NCBI RefSeq assembly: GCF_000829825.1
Contig: NZ_JXSL01000020.1
Location: 434,001 to 498,000, forward strand
Direction of reading: 5' to 3'
Length of the DNA: 64,000 nt
DNA from: Paramagnetospirillum magnetotacticum MS-1
Lineage (GTDB): Bacteria > Pseudomonadota > Alphaproteobacteria > Rhodospirillales > Magnetospirillaceae
The translations under genes and the position numbers were made by a program. The notes beneath the pieces are model-generated. The model was not told the origin of the DNA. It did not search any database and saw nothing but the letters and a program-made list of their open reading frames with translations. Positions within the stretch are counted from its first letter, which is position 1, and each line of letters starts with the position of its first letter. Positions 8,421-19,869 of the stretch are shown here, piece after piece.

Positions 8421-9923
8421 TCAGGCGCCCGCCTCGCGCAGCTTGAACCTCTGCACCTTGCCGGTGGCGGTGCGGGGGATGGATTCCAGGAAGCGGACAT
8501 TGCGCGGGCATTTGTAGATGGCCAGCTTGGAGCGCAGGGTCTCGACGATGCGGGTTTCCAAGATGGGCTCGTGCTCGCCCGGCTCGGCGACAGCGTAAAG
8601 CACCAGGCGGACCAGCCCGTCCTCGTTGGGAATGCCCACCGCCACGGCATCGGCCACGCCAGGAACCAACAGGGCGGCTTCTTCCACCTCCGACGGGCTG
8701 ACCCATTGGCCCGAGACCTTGATCATGTCGTCGGAGCGCCCTTGGGGGCTCCACCAGCCTTCGGTATCGAAGCTGAACACGTCGCCGGTCTTCCACCAGC
8801 CGTCCCGCAGCACCCGCTGGGTGACGTCGGGGCGGTTGTGGTACCGGCGGAACAGGGAGTCCATGCGCACCCACAGATCCCCGGTCGTGTCGGGGGTGGT
8901 GATGATCTCGCCCGAAGGGGTGCGCAATTGCGCCTCGGCCCAGGGCAGCGGACGGCCGCAGGCGCCGGGCTTCATGGCCTGTGGTGTGCTGGCGATGAAC
9001 AGGAACAGCGCCTCGGTGGCGCCGATGCCTTCGAGCATCAGCCCGCCGGTTTCCTCCATCCAGCGGCGACACAGATCGGCAGGAAGATTCTCGCCCGCCG
9101 AGACCCAGGTGCGCACGCCCCGGAAGGCGGTAGACGAGGCCACGCCGTCCTTCAGCATGATGCGATAAAGCGAAGGGACAGAGAGAACCACCTTGGGGCT
9201 CGTGCGGGCAATGACCTCGGCGGCGGCGGCCGCATCGGGCCAGCCGCGATGGAGCACCAAGGTGCCGCCGCAGCGCAACGCCCCGATCAGGCAATGGCCC
9301 AGGGGATAGGCGAAGAACAGCTTGGAGGTGGAAAAGATGCGGTCGCCGGGTTCGAGGCCGAGATTTTCGCGCACATGGCGCTCGCCCAGGGGGATCGAGC
9401 CATGGACATGCACGGCGCCCTTCGGCTGGCCGGTGGTGCCCGATGTGTACATCCACAGCGCCATGTCTTCGGGCGCCATATCCGCCGAGGCCAGTTGGTC
9501 GGAGGCACCTTCCAGGAAGGCATCGAACTCCCCGGTGGTGACCATGCGGGCCGAGGCATGGGCCTGGGCCAGGGATTCGGCGGCCAGTTCGGCCAGGGCG
9601 CTTTCGGCCAACAGCAGCGGCGCGCCGCTGTCGCCCAGGGCGTGGGACAGGTCCTTGGCCGCCAGGCGGGTATTCAGCGCCACCGCCACCAATCCAGCCT
9701 TCATGGCGCCCAGATAAGCGGCCACCAGTTCCGGCCCATCATCGAGCAGCAGCAGGACCGGCTGCTGGCGCGTGACGCCCGCGGCCAGCATGGCATTGCC
9801 GAAGCGGCAGGCCAAACGGTTCAACTGGTCATAGGTCAGGGTCTGCTCGCCGCAGATGATGGCAAGGTTCTCCCCGCGACCCGCGCCGAGGCTGGGGCCG
9901 AGAATCTCATCGGCTGCATTCAT
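8421..9923 (-). CDS. Benzoate-CoA ligase-like acyl-CoA synthetase
   Basis: A 500-residue adenylate-forming enzyme (ANL superfamily). The ATP/AMP signature YTSGTTGQPKGA is near residues 158-169, GATEALFLF and GDLWVRMDSLFRRYHNRP mark the adenylation core, GWWKTGDVFSFDTEGWW is near 370-385, and the catalytic Lys lies in TGKVQRFK near the C-terminus. The overall pattern is closest to benzoate/4-hydroxybenzoate-CoA ligases. It activates a carboxylic acid to its CoA thioester through an acyl-adenylate. A periplasmic ABC binding protein lies upstream on the same strand and a GntR regulator is divergent, which suggests an aromatic or branched acid uptake/activation unit. The precise acid is not determinable. 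Confidence 0.88.
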   Translation of the reverse strand: MNAADEILGPSLGAGRGENLAIICGEQTLTYDQLNRLACRFGNAMLAAGVTRQQPVLLLLDDGPELVAAYLGAMKAGLVAVALNTRLAAKDLSHALGDSGAPLLLAESALAELAAESLAQAHASARMVTTGEFDAFLEGASDQLASADMAPEDMALWMYTSGTTGQPKGAVHVHGSIPLGERHVRENLGLEPGDRIFSTSKLFFAYPLGHCLIGALRCGGTLVLHRGWPDAAAAAEVIARTSPKVVLSVPSLYRIMLKDGVASSTAFRGVRTWVSAGENLPADLCRRWMEETGGLMLEGIGATEALFLFIASTPQAMKPGACGRPLPWAEAQLRTPSGEIITTPDTTGDLWVRMDSLFRRYHNRPDVTQRVLRDGWWKTGDVFSFDTEGWWSPQGRSDDMIKVSGQWVSPSEVEEAALLVPGVADAVAVGIPNEDGLVRLVLYAVAEPGEHEPILETRIVETLRSKLAIYKCPRNVRFLESIPRTATGKVQRFKLREAGA

Positions 9924-9986
9924 GGGTCTTGTCCTGAAGGTGGCGGGCCGCCAGCAAAAGGCAGCCCGCCTGTTTCAATCAAAGGA

Positions 9987-11141
9987 TCAGTCGGCGATGA
10001 CCCAATCGCCGTTCTTGATATCGACCATATGGAAGGCGTCGAGTCCCAGGCCCATGTGGTCGGTGGGCGAGTAGGTGAAGATGCCGGTGGTGGCGACGAA
10101 GCCCTTGGTCTGCTCGATGGTGTCGCGGACCTTGGCCTTGTCGGTGGTTCCGGCCCGCTTGAAAGCGTCCACGGCCATCATCAGGGCGTCCAGTCCGTGA
10201 CCAGGCAGGGGACCGGCTTCCAGCGGCTTGTTCTTTTCCTCGTATTCCTTCTTGAACGCCATGGTCACGGCCTTCTGGGGGTCGTTGGCAGGCAACTGCT
10301 CGGCCACCGCCTGGGCACCCGCTGGCAGGCGCATGCCGTCGGCGGAGGTGCCGACCAGACGCAGGAACTCCTTGGAAGCCACGCCATGGGACTGGTAGGT
10401 GGGCAGGGTCAGGCCCATCTGGCGCAGATTCTTGGTCACCACGGCCGGGCCGGTGCCGGTGCCGAAGATGAACAGGGCCTGCACGCCCGCCGTGCCGCGG
10501 ATCTTGGTCAGCTGCGGCGTGACGTCGGGATCCTTGGGCGAGTAGACCTCGTCGATCAGGATTTCGATGCCGTGCTGGGGGGCCAGCTTGACGGTCTGGT
10601 CATGGCCGGACTTGCCGAAGCCGACATTCTCGGACAGAAGGGCGATCTTGGTCAGGCCGCGCTTCTTCAAATCGACCAGCACCTTCTCGGCGGCCAGACG
10701 GTCCGACTGCGGGAACTTGAAGGTCCACTTGCGCACCGGGTCGCCGATGGCGGTGCCGCCGCCCAGCGATAGATAGGGGATCTCGGCGCGTTCGATCAGG
10801 CCGAGGACCGCCATGGAGGTGGGCGTACCCGACCCGCCGATGATGATGTCGACCTTGTCGTTGTCGATCAGGCGCTTGACGAAGGTGGCTGCCTTTTCCG
10901 GCTCGGACCCGTCGTCATAGATGATGGCTTCCACCTTGCGGCCCAGGACGCCGCCCTGGGCGTTGATCTTCTCGATCATGTAGTCGAAGGTGCGCTTCTG
11001 GGGGTCGCCCATGGGCGACATCTGTCCGGTGACCGACAAGAACATGCCGATCTTGATGGGGTCGGCGGCCATGGCCGCGGTCGCCGCGCAAACACCGGTC
11101 ATCACCGCCAGGGCAGCCCCGGCCGTATGCTTCCAATTCAT
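9987..11141 (-). CDS. Periplasmic binding protein of a branched-chain amino acid-type ABC transporter (LivK-like)
   Basis: A 384-residue exported protein with a clear Sec signal peptide (MNWKHTAGAALAVMTGVCAATAAMAADP, cleavage after AMA). The type I periplasmic binding fold starts with IKIGMFLSVTGQMSPMGDPQKR and contains DNDKVDIIIGGSGTP and LLSENVGFGKSG. Family members bind amino acids, amides or aromatic acids. It precedes the acyl-CoA ligase gene on the same strand by 63 bp, so they are probably co-transcribed. No permease or ATPase genes are nearby, so the transporter partners lie elsewhere. GGGAGG is well placed before the ATG at 11141. Confidence 0.9.
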   Translation of the reverse strand: MNWKHTAGAALAVMTGVCAATAAMAADPIKIGMFLSVTGQMSPMGDPQKRTFDYMIEKINAQGGVLGRKVEAIIYDDGSEPEKAATFVKRLIDNDKVDIIIGGSGTPTSMAVLGLIERAEIPYLSLGGGTAIGDPVRKWTFKFPQSDRLAAEKVLVDLKKRGLTKIALLSENVGFGKSGHDQTVKLAPQHGIEILIDEVYSPKDPDVTPQLTKIRGTAGVQALFIFGTGTGPAVVTKNLRQMGLTLPTYQSHGVASKEFLRLVGTSADGMRLPAGAQAVAEQLPANDPQKAVTMAFKKEYEEKNKPLEAGPLPGHGLDALMMAVDAFKRAGTTDKAKVRDTIEQTKGFVATTGIFTYSPTDHMGLGLDAFHMVDIKNGDWVIAD

Positions 11142-11193
11142 GAAGTTCCTCCCACTTCGTATGATTCAACCAGGCTTATCACTTCTTATTTTG

Positions 11194-11211
11194 TCGGTAT
11201 TGTAGTACCGA
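11194..11211. promoter_or_regulatory. Candidate GntR/FCD operator
   Basis: TCGGTA-TTGTAG-TACCGA is a perfect 6+6 bp inverted repeat. Overlapping it is the smaller palindrome GTA-G-TAC (11202-11208), which fits the GTn-AC core bound by FadR-subfamily GntR proteins. It lies in the divergent region between the binding-protein gene and the GntR gene. Assignment is by position and symmetry only. Confidence 0.45.
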
Positions 11212-11314
11212 ATTGCCGGAAAGCGAAGTCCGAAAACTGCGCCACCACGGCTTGACGCCGTCTTATGCTGGGCGCACCATCAGGAGCATATCAAAGAAAT
11301 GGGGGGCGTGGATC

Positions 11315-12025
11315 ATGAACTCCAAGCCCAAGTCGGGAAACGGTACACGCATATCCGATCAGGTCACCGACCGGATTCTCGCCCGCATCGCGTCGGGGGA
11401 ATGGGGGCCGGGCCATCGCCTGCCGGGCGAGCGGCAATTGGCCGAGGATATGGGGGTCAGCCGCGTTTCCATACGGGCGGCGCTGCAATCTTTGAAGACC
11501 CAGGGTCTGCTCGACGCCGTTCAGGGCGGCGGAACGCGGGTGATCGCCAGTTCGGCGGCCATGGATCCCGGCATCTTGGAACTGGTCCGCGTCAGCCGCG
11601 ACAATCTGCACGATCTGGCGGAGATCCGGGCCAATCTGGAAACCTGGGCGGTGGGGCGCGCGGCGCGCAACCGCAGTGATGCCGATCTGGCCGAACTGGC
11701 CCGCATTCTGGACGCCACCGAGGCCGATATGGCCGGTGGCGCGCATAAGAGCGAGAACGATGTTTGCTTTCATCTGGCCATCGCCAAGGCGGCGGGATCG
11801 GGAATCTATCTTCATATCATGGCGGTGATTCGCGGCATTCTTCACCAGATGGTCGATTATCACCGCTACGAGCTGTTTCCCTCGCGCCAGGATGATCAGG
11901 TCATTTTGAGCCAACACCGGGCAGTCTTCGAGGCGATCAAGGCCAAGGACCCCGTGAAGGCCGAGGCGGCCATGCGCACCCATCTGGAATTCGTTCTGGA
12001 GCGCTATTCCAGCCAGCAATTGTAA
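11315..12025 (+). CDS. GntR-family (FadR/FCD subfamily) transcriptional regulator
   Basis: A 236-residue repressor-type protein. The winged helix spans residues ~8-75 (ISDQVTDRILARIASGEW...LPGERQLAEDMGVSRVSIRAALQSL), and an FCD ligand-binding domain spans ~85-230 with the metal-site pattern D/E...H...H (LAEIRANLE, NDVCFHLAIAKAAG, SQHRAVFEAI). I chose the ATG at 11315 (MNSKPKSG) as the first plausible start giving a family-length N-terminus. It is divergent from the binding-protein/acyl-CoA-ligase genes and very probably controls them, with a carboxylate or CoA ester as effector. That pairing is inference. Confidence 0.88.
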   Translation: MNSKPKSGNGTRISDQVTDRILARIASGEWGPGHRLPGERQLAEDMGVSRVSIRAALQSLKTQGLLDAVQGGGTRVIASSAAMDPGILELVRVSRDNLHDLAEIRANLETWAVGRAARNRSDADLAELARILDATEADMAGGAHKSENDVCFHLAIAKAAGSGIYLHIMAVIRGILHQMVDYHRYELFPSRQDDQVILSQHRAVFEAIKAKDPVKAEAAMRTHLEFVLERYSSQQL

Positions 12026-12121
12026 TTACGGCAATCCGTCACGACTTTGAACCATGGGCGAGGTTGCCGCCCGTGGCTCCTCTGCTATGCTTGAGGCCGG
12101 GAAGTACCAAGGGGTTATCAC

Positions 12122-13582
12122 ATGCGACGCGCACGCAAAGCGAAGATCATCGCCACTCTCGGTCCGGCGTCTTCCACGCCCGAAGCCATCGAGAATCTGT
12201 TCCTGGCCGGTGCCGACGTCTTTCGGCTGAATTTCAGTCACGGCAGCCACGACGATCACAAGACCCGCATCTTCACCATCCGCGAGCTGGAAAAGAAGGT
12301 GAAGCGGCCCATCGCCATTCTTGCCGATCTGCAGGGGCCAAAGCTCCGCGTTGGTGATTTTGTGGATGGCCGCGCCCGGCTGGAAGCCGGAGCCGTCTTC
12401 CGCCTGGACATGGATGACGCCCTGGGAACGGCCTTGCGTGCGCCGCTCCATCATCCCGAAGTCTTCGCGGCCCTAAAGCCCGGCAGCGAATTGCTCATCG
12501 ATGACGGCAAGCTGCGTCTGGCCGTGGAATCCTGCGGCCCTGATTTCGCCGAGACCCGCGTCGTGGTCGGCGGCGAGATTTCCAACCACAAGGGGGTCAA
12601 CGTCCCCAATGTGATGCTGCCCATCTCACCGCTCACCGAGAAGGACCGCCGGGATCTGGAATTCGCCGTGGAGATGGGCGCCGACTGGATCGCGCTGTCC
12701 TTCGTGCAGCGGCCATCGGATGTGCAAGAAGCCAGGAAGCTGATCGCCGCCTATGTGGGCTCGCGGGTACGCATCCTGTCCAAGCTGGAAAAGCCCTCGG
12801 CCATCGAACATCTGGCGTCCATCATCGAATGGTCCGACGCGGTGATGGTGGCGCGCGGCGATCTGGGCGTGGAATGCCCGCCCGAAACCGTGCCGATCTT
12901 GCAAAAGCGCATCATCAAGGCCTGTCGCCGGGCGGGCAAGCCGGTGGTGGTCGCCACCCAGATGCTGGATTCCATGGTTCACTCGCCGTCTCCGACCCGT
13001 GCCGAGGCTTCGGACGTGGCCACCGCGGTCTATGACGGTTCCGACGCCGTCATGCTGTCGGCCGAGACCGCCTCGGGCGAGTATCCTATGGAGGCGGTCA
13101 CCATGATGGACCGCATCATCCAGCAGGTGGAGCACGACAAGAACTACCTGCTGATTACCGACGCATCGCGCCTCGATCCCGAACACACCACCCGCGACGC
13201 CATCAGCGCGGCGGCCCGTCAGGTGGCTCATACCCTGGGGGCGGCGGCCATCGTCACCTATACCTCATCGGGCTCCACCACGCTGCGCGCCGCCCGCGAG
13301 CGGCCCGAACAGCCCATCCTTTCCGTGACGGCCGATATCGAGGTGGCCCGGCAGATGGCCCTGGTCTGGGGGGCCCATTCCATCATGGCCAAGGATGTGC
13401 GCAGCTTTACCGAAATGGTGACCAAGGCGGTTCACTTCGCCCAGGGCGAAGGTTTCGCGCGGGTGGGGGACCGGGTGGTGATCACCGCCGGTGTTCCCTT
13501 TGGCCATTCGGGAACCACCAACATCTTGCGTGTCGCCGAGGTGGAAGATTCCGGTCACCACCACAAGCACGAATCGGATTAG
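12122..13582 (+). CDS. pyk: Pyruvate kinase
   Basis: A 486-residue glycolytic enzyme converting phosphoenolpyruvate and ADP to pyruvate and ATP. The N-terminal KIIATLGPASST, FRLNFSHGSHDDH, ADLQGPKLRVG, the catalytic loop KLEKPSAIEHL and MVARGDLGVECPPE, and VATQMLDSM...PTRAEASDVATAVYDGSDAVMLSAETASG are all intact. The effector/C-terminal domain is complete to residue 486. It stands alone: a GntR gene upstream on the same strand is unrelated, and a convergent chemoreceptor gene follows. Confidence 0.97.
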   Translation: MRRARKAKIIATLGPASSTPEAIENLFLAGADVFRLNFSHGSHDDHKTRIFTIRELEKKVKRPIAILADLQGPKLRVGDFVDGRARLEAGAVFRLDMDDALGTALRAPLHHPEVFAALKPGSELLIDDGKLRLAVESCGPDFAETRVVVGGEISNHKGVNVPNVMLPISPLTEKDRRDLEFAVEMGADWIALSFVQRPSDVQEARKLIAAYVGSRVRILSKLEKPSAIEHLASIIEWSDAVMVARGDLGVECPPETVPILQKRIIKACRRAGKPVVVATQMLDSMVHSPSPTRAEASDVATAVYDGSDAVMLSAETASGEYPMEAVTMMDRIIQQVEHDKNYLLITDASRLDPEHTTRDAISAAARQVAHTLGAAAIVTYTSSGSTTLRAARERPEQPILSVTADIEVARQMALVWGAHSIMAKDVRSFTEMVTKAVHFAQGEGFARVGDRVVITAGVPFGHSGTTNILRVAEVEDSGHHHKHESD

Positions 13583-13614
13583 CGGTCTTTTGCGGGCGTC
13601 TCGCCCGCATTGCA

Positions 13615-15345
13615 CTACACATAGCCCAGCCGCAATGCCCCCCAGTGGCGCCCGTTCACCATGATCGGCGCGGAAACGTCGAGCATCAGGGCCTTGCGGC
13701 CGCCCCCCATGTCGCGGCGATAGCTTTGCACCACGAAGGGATTGGTGTTGCGCGCCGCCTTCAGACCCACCTCGTCGTCGAATTTGCGGCGGTTGCGGCA
13801 ATGGGCGGCGTTCCAGGCCGGATCGCTGCCTTGCGGTTTGGAGAATTCGGAGTTGTGGGTGGGCAGATAGCCGTTGCGGTCCACGGCGGCACAGAACACG
13901 ACACGTTCATTCGCCGATTTCGCCGCCTCCTGGATGGCGGGCAGCACCCGGTCGGTCATGGCCGTGAAGCGGGCGGTGAACTGGGGCGGATTGGTTCCGG
14001 CCATGGGCAGATAGGACTCGTCGAACAGGTCTTCGGCTGACAGGGCGCCCTTGGCCAGCTCCCCCTCGAACAGGAAGCCGATTTCGCGGGCCTTCTCGCG
14101 CGCCAGGGCGACGAAGGGAGTTTCCGGCGTCTCAATTCCGGCTTCGGCGGTCAGCACCACCAGCCGCTCGCCCGCGCTGAGCAGTTCCTGAAGGCGGAGA
14201 CGGGCTGCGTCCAGGCGGGTCCTGAACTCCACCAGGCCGGACGCCGCCTGATCGATCTCGGTGGACAGATCCGACGAGCGGTCATGGATGGATGTGGCAT
14301 CGCCCGCCACATTGGTCACCCGCCCGACCATTTCCGAAAGGGAGGCGCGGATATGATCCATGGCATCAGCGATGGCGCCGGTCTCGGCGGTGAGGCCGCT
14401 GGCCTTGGTGGCGCTGTGGTCGCCTTGTTCCACCAGCTTTCCCGCGGTGCCGGTCAGGCCTTCCAGGGTCTGGCGGATCTCGAGGCTGGCCGAACCGGCG
14501 CGGCGCGACAGTTCCTTGACCTCGCCCGCCACCACGGCGAAGCCCTTGCCGTGTTCGCCGGCGCGGGCGGCCTCGATGGTGGCGTTCAAGGCCAGCAGAT
14601 TGGTCTGGCGCGCGATATGGCCGATTCCCTGGGCCACGCCCACCACATTGCCCATGGCGTTTTGCAGGTCGAGCAGCAGGCCGCGCCCGTCGGTGACCAT
14701 GCGCGCCATCTCGTCGATATCGCCGAGCGAGCTTCGCACCCGCTGCTGCGAGGTCTCGGCCTCGGACGAGGCGGCAGTGGCGCCCGCCAGGGTTTCCTCC
14801 ATGGCGGCGGCGATGCGCTCATTGGCCTGCGACAACTCGCGGATGCCGTGCTGAAGCTCGGTCAGCAAGGTATGCTGGTCGGCGACCTTGGTGGCGACCT
14901 CGTCGATATCCTCGGCAATCTCGATCATCTGCTTGCCAAGCCCGCCGGTTTCGCGGGCAAAGGCGGCGACGATATGGGTCTCTTCCTGGCGGATGCGCAG
15001 CAGGGAGGTGACGCAAAAGCGCACGATGCGGGCCAGGGGACGCACCGTCTCCAAGGGACCGGCGATACCGAAATTGATCAGCCGCTGGCCTTCGAAATCG
15101 ACGCCCATATTGACGCCTTCACGCATGCCCGAAGATTTGGCGGCCTCTTCCTTGGTGACCCCGTATTCATCCATCTCGCCCCGCATGATACGCGCGGCGA
15201 TGGCGTGGGTGGTGCCGATGCGCTCGGGCATGCCAGAGGCGACAATGCGGCCCTCTTCGCCCATGAAGCTGCAGACCAGGCCAAGCTCGGCCGAGAAGAC
15301 CTCGCACAATTCCTGGCCGAAGCGGGTGTCGAATTCGATGCTCAT
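13615..15345 (-). CDS. Soluble methyl-accepting chemotaxis protein with sugar-diacid-recognition-like N-terminus
   Basis: A 576-residue cytosolic receptor with no transmembrane segment. Residues ~8-120 resemble the sugar diacid recognition domain ([26 protein letters not shown]...). A coiled-coil signalling region follows, with the methyl-accepting hairpin tip [42 protein letters not shown] near 245-285. After it comes an unusual C-terminal sensory domain (~430-576) containing [19 protein letters not shown] and ending [17 protein letters not shown], which looks Cache/PAS-like. It probably senses an internal metabolite and reports to a CheA complex. No che genes are nearby. Confidence 0.88.
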   Translation of the reverse strand: MSIEFDTRFGQELCEVFSAELGLVCSFMGEEGRIVASGMPERIGTTHAIAARIMRGEMDEYGVTKEEAAKSSGMREGVNMGVDFEGQRLINFGIAGPLETVRPLARIVRFCVTSLLRIRQEETHIVAAFARETGGLGKQMIEIAEDIDEVATKVADQHTLLTELQHGIRELSQANERIAAAMEETLAGATAASSEAETSQQRVRSSLGDIDEMARMVTDGRGLLLDLQNAMGNVVGVAQGIGHIARQTNLLALNATIEAARAGEHGKGFAVVAGEVKELSRRAGSASLEIRQTLEGLTGTAGKLVEQGDHSATKASGLTAETGAIADAMDHIRASLSEMVGRVTNVAGDATSIHDRSSDLSTEIDQAASGLVEFRTRLDAARLRLQELLSAGERLVVLTAEAGIETPETPFVALAREKAREIGFLFEGELAKGALSAEDLFDESYLPMAGTNPPQFTARFTAMTDRVLPAIQEAAKSANERVVFCAAVDRNGYLPTHNSEFSKPQGSDPAWNAAHCRNRRKFDDEVGLKAARNTNPFVVQSYRRDMGGGRKALMLDVSAPIMVNGRHWGALRLGYV

Positions 15346-15505
15346 GGTAACGCAAGCCGAGTCGGGCGCATGGGGGGCTCCATCATGCGAAATGCCGCCT
15401 TGGTGTGATTACACGACCTTGTGTGGCGGCTTGGTAAAATAAACTAACCAAGCATGAATGTGATTGCAATATCCCATTACCACGTCCTGTCCGAGAACAT
15501 TGCTC

Positions 15506-16252
15506 TCAGGAATAGGACGGGGGCGTGCCCTGGCGGGAATTGGCAGCGTGAAGGGTGACGTGGCGGCCGCGGAAGGAAAGACGGCCGGACCCAGCCAAAC
15601 GGCGCAGCAGGCGGGAGATGACCTCCGGCCCGGTTCCCACCATGGCGGCGAGATCGCGCCAGGAAATGGGCAGGGTCAGCGACAAATCGCCATTGGAGGC
15701 CCGCTCCCCGGATTCATTGGCCAGGCTGTTGAGGGTGGACAGCACCCGGTCGGGCAGATCTGTGCTGCACAGTCGGAAGATGGCGTCCTCGTTCTCGCGG
15801 ATTTCCGCCGAGCTGAGCTTGAGCAGGGCCAGTCCCATGGAGGGGTCTTCATGCAGGGCGGCATTGAGGCGTTCGGCGGGCACGAAACAGCCCGTGACAT
15901 CGGTAAGGGCGCGCCCGGCGCTTTCGTGGGTACCGCTGCCCAGAAGATCGGCGCAGGGAAAAAAGGCGCCGCGATGGAGGATCTTGAGGATCACCAGTTC
16001 GCCGTTCTCATCCACCCGTTCCAGCGCCACAAGGCCGGTGGCCAGGCTATAGGCTCCCTCCACCAGATCTCCCTGGTGATAGAGATGGCGGCCCTTGTTC
16101 ACCGCGATCTTGGTGGCCAGGGTGGGAAACGGGCAGCGGTGGCCTAAGACCTCGCGCATGGGGTCTCGCCGGGGAGAGATCCATGCATTGCATCCGCAAC
16201 ACGCCTTAAATTCTCCCATACGGCTCATTCCCCATTCGGGTGGAAGGGTCAT
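15506..16252 (-). CDS. Crp/Fnr-family transcriptional regulator with N-terminal cysteine cluster
   Basis: A 248-residue regulator. The cyclic-nucleotide-binding-type barrel covers ~45-150 (GRHLYHQGDLVEGAYSLATGLVALERVDENGELVILKI), and a winged helix with WRDLAAMVGTGPEVISRLLRRLAGSGRL lies at ~195-220. The N-terminus carries CCGC at residues 18-21 plus Cys40, with another Cys in FFPCADLLG, a layout that recalls the four Fe-S cysteines of FNR. Spacing differs from E. coli FNR, so oxygen sensing is only a possibility. A start at an internal Met would remove none of the cysteines. Targets are unknown. Confidence 0.85.
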   Translation of the reverse strand: MTLPPEWGMSRMGEFKACCGCNAWISPRRDPMREVLGHRCPFPTLATKIAVNKGRHLYHQGDLVEGAYSLATGLVALERVDENGELVILKILHRGAFFPCADLLGSGTHESAGRALTDVTGCFVPAERLNAALHEDPSMGLALLKLSSAEIRENEDAIFRLCSTDLPDRVLSTLNSLANESGERASNGDLSLTLPISWRDLAAMVGTGPEVISRLLRRLAGSGRLSFRGRHVTLHAANSRQGTPPSYS

Positions 16253-16623
16253 CCCAATCGCAAATGTGAGCTTCTGTCTAATTGTTAAATATATACCTTG
16301 GCATTAAATACTCAAAAACATGTATTGCGCTGAAAAACTAGGCAGCTACCATAATGAGGTGAATTTGTTTGCAGAGTGAGCGATTTGAAAACTATACAGA
16401 CTTTGTCTGTGGTTGTCTTTTTTCTTCTTTTTGCCAATCAAAAACAGCCTTTAGAACTGTGGGTCGGATGGTTTGGCGCTTCAACCATATTTTCCATATG
16501 ACTTTTCCTGAATCCGGCTTGCGGCCTTGCTGAATCGCTCCATATCAATCGAAGCAAATGGACCGCCGAGGTCGTTGCCTGTTAAGGGATGACCGGGCCG
16601 CCGCTCAAAGGATGAGGGCAAAG
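16253..16623. promoter_or_regulatory. AT-rich 370-bp divergent spacer (Crp/Fnr gene and clpB)
   Basis: The spacer is markedly AT-rich between about 16265 and 16510 compared with the coding sequence around it. No gene is supported. It must hold the promoter of the Crp/Fnr gene on the minus strand and that of clpB on the plus strand. Apart from the RpoH-like site listed separately I see no decisive motif. Confidence 0.5.
16518..16545 (+). promoter_or_regulatory. Candidate heat-shock (RpoH) promoter of clpB
   Basis: CTTGCG (16518-16523), 16 bp, then CCATAT (16540-16545) closely resembles the RpoH consensus (CTTG at -35 and CCAT-T at -10). It ends 78 bp before the chosen clpB start. ClpB genes are classic RpoH targets. 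Confidence 0.55.
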
Positions 16624-19215
<2,592 letters not shown>

Positions 19216-19356
19216 ATATCCGACTTGTATAGAGGGACATAGCTGCCATTCCGGTATGCTGTATCTGATTTTCTGGCGCAGCTTTTCAGAATTGTGCTAG
19301 AAGCCCGTCCTCTGGGTTTTCCGGTGCTCCTCTTCCCCCCCATCCCCCCCGGGGAG

Positions 19357-19382
19357 TACCGGTCTGATCGGGCCGTCGCGCA
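19357..19382 (+). terminator. GNRA-loop hairpin downstream of clpB
   Basis: CGGGCCGTCGC, loop GCAA, GCGGCGGCCCG form an 11-bp stem with one G-T wobble, followed by GTCTCCGTTTT. It lies ~140 bp after clpB and could be its terminator or part of a small RNA. The tetraloop is of the stable GNRA class. Confidence 0.45.
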
Positions 19383-19435
19383 AGCGGCGGCCCGGTCTCC
19401 GTTTTGGGGGGAAGCGTATTCGATCAGGTCAGAGG

Positions 19436-19537
19436 TGTCATCCCGAGCGAATGCGAGGGATCTCATCCTAGCTCGACGTTTCAGAATTGGCATCGTCGGA
19501 GCAGACGGAGATCCTTCGCTTCGCTCAGGATGACATG
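19436..19537. repeat. Dispersed palindromic repeat copy (downstream of nifW)
   Basis: The element opens with GTCATCCCGAGCGAATGCGAG and closes with CTTCGCTCAGGATGACAT, so its ends are near-complementary. This is the same GTCATCCCG...CGGGATGAC design as other copies in the window. Confidence 0.7.
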
Positions 19538-19560
19538 AAGGTCCCGTCGGCGGACGAAGC

Positions 19561-19869
19561 CTAGCGGGCCGCCATGGGGCGGATTTCGCTTAAGCCCACG
19601 AAGCCCGGATGGGCGTCCTTGAAGACCTTGAAGGTCTTGGTGCCGCGGCCCTCGGCGAAATCCTCATAGGCTTCGATCAGGGCGGCGCGACACACCGCTT
19701 CCACCTCGTATTCGGCCAGGCCCTCGATATTGGTGCTGCGCAGCACTTCGCGGAAGCGCTTGAGGATGTGCAGCCGGCTGACATTGAGCACGGATTGTTC
19801 GAAGTGAACGCCAAGGGTCTCGAAGAACTGCTCGGCGGCGGACAGGGTGGCGAGGGTATCGAGGATCAT
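19561..19869 (-). CDS. nifW: Nitrogenase-stabilising protein NifW
   Basis: A 102-residue protein matching NifW throughout ([31 protein letters not shown]). NifW associates with the MoFe protein and helps its maturation or protects it from oxygen. Its ATG overlaps the nifV stop (ATGA), giving translational coupling in the iscA-nifV-nifW operon. It is the last gene before a repeat element. Confidence 0.94.
   Translation of the reverse strand: MILDTLATLSAAEQFFETLGVHFEQSVLNVSRLHILKRFREVLRSTNIEGLAEYEVEAVCRAALIEAYEDFAEGRGTKTFKVFKDAHPGFVGLSEIRPMAAR

Larger units (their letters stand above)
19216..19560. other. 345-bp spacer between clpB and nifW
   Basis: No gene is supported. It contains a GNRA-loop hairpin (19357-19382), C-runs around 19330-19350, and one copy of the dispersed palindromic repeat (about 19436-19536). 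It separates housekeeping clpB from the nif island and serves as the 3' region of both convergent units. Confidence 0.6.

Noticed and set aside
19300-19400. Possible SRP or 6S RNA
   Set aside because: The conserved 4.5S core (GGTCAGG...GGAAGCAGCC) and a 6S-like long bulged stem are absent; only a single GNRA hairpin is present.
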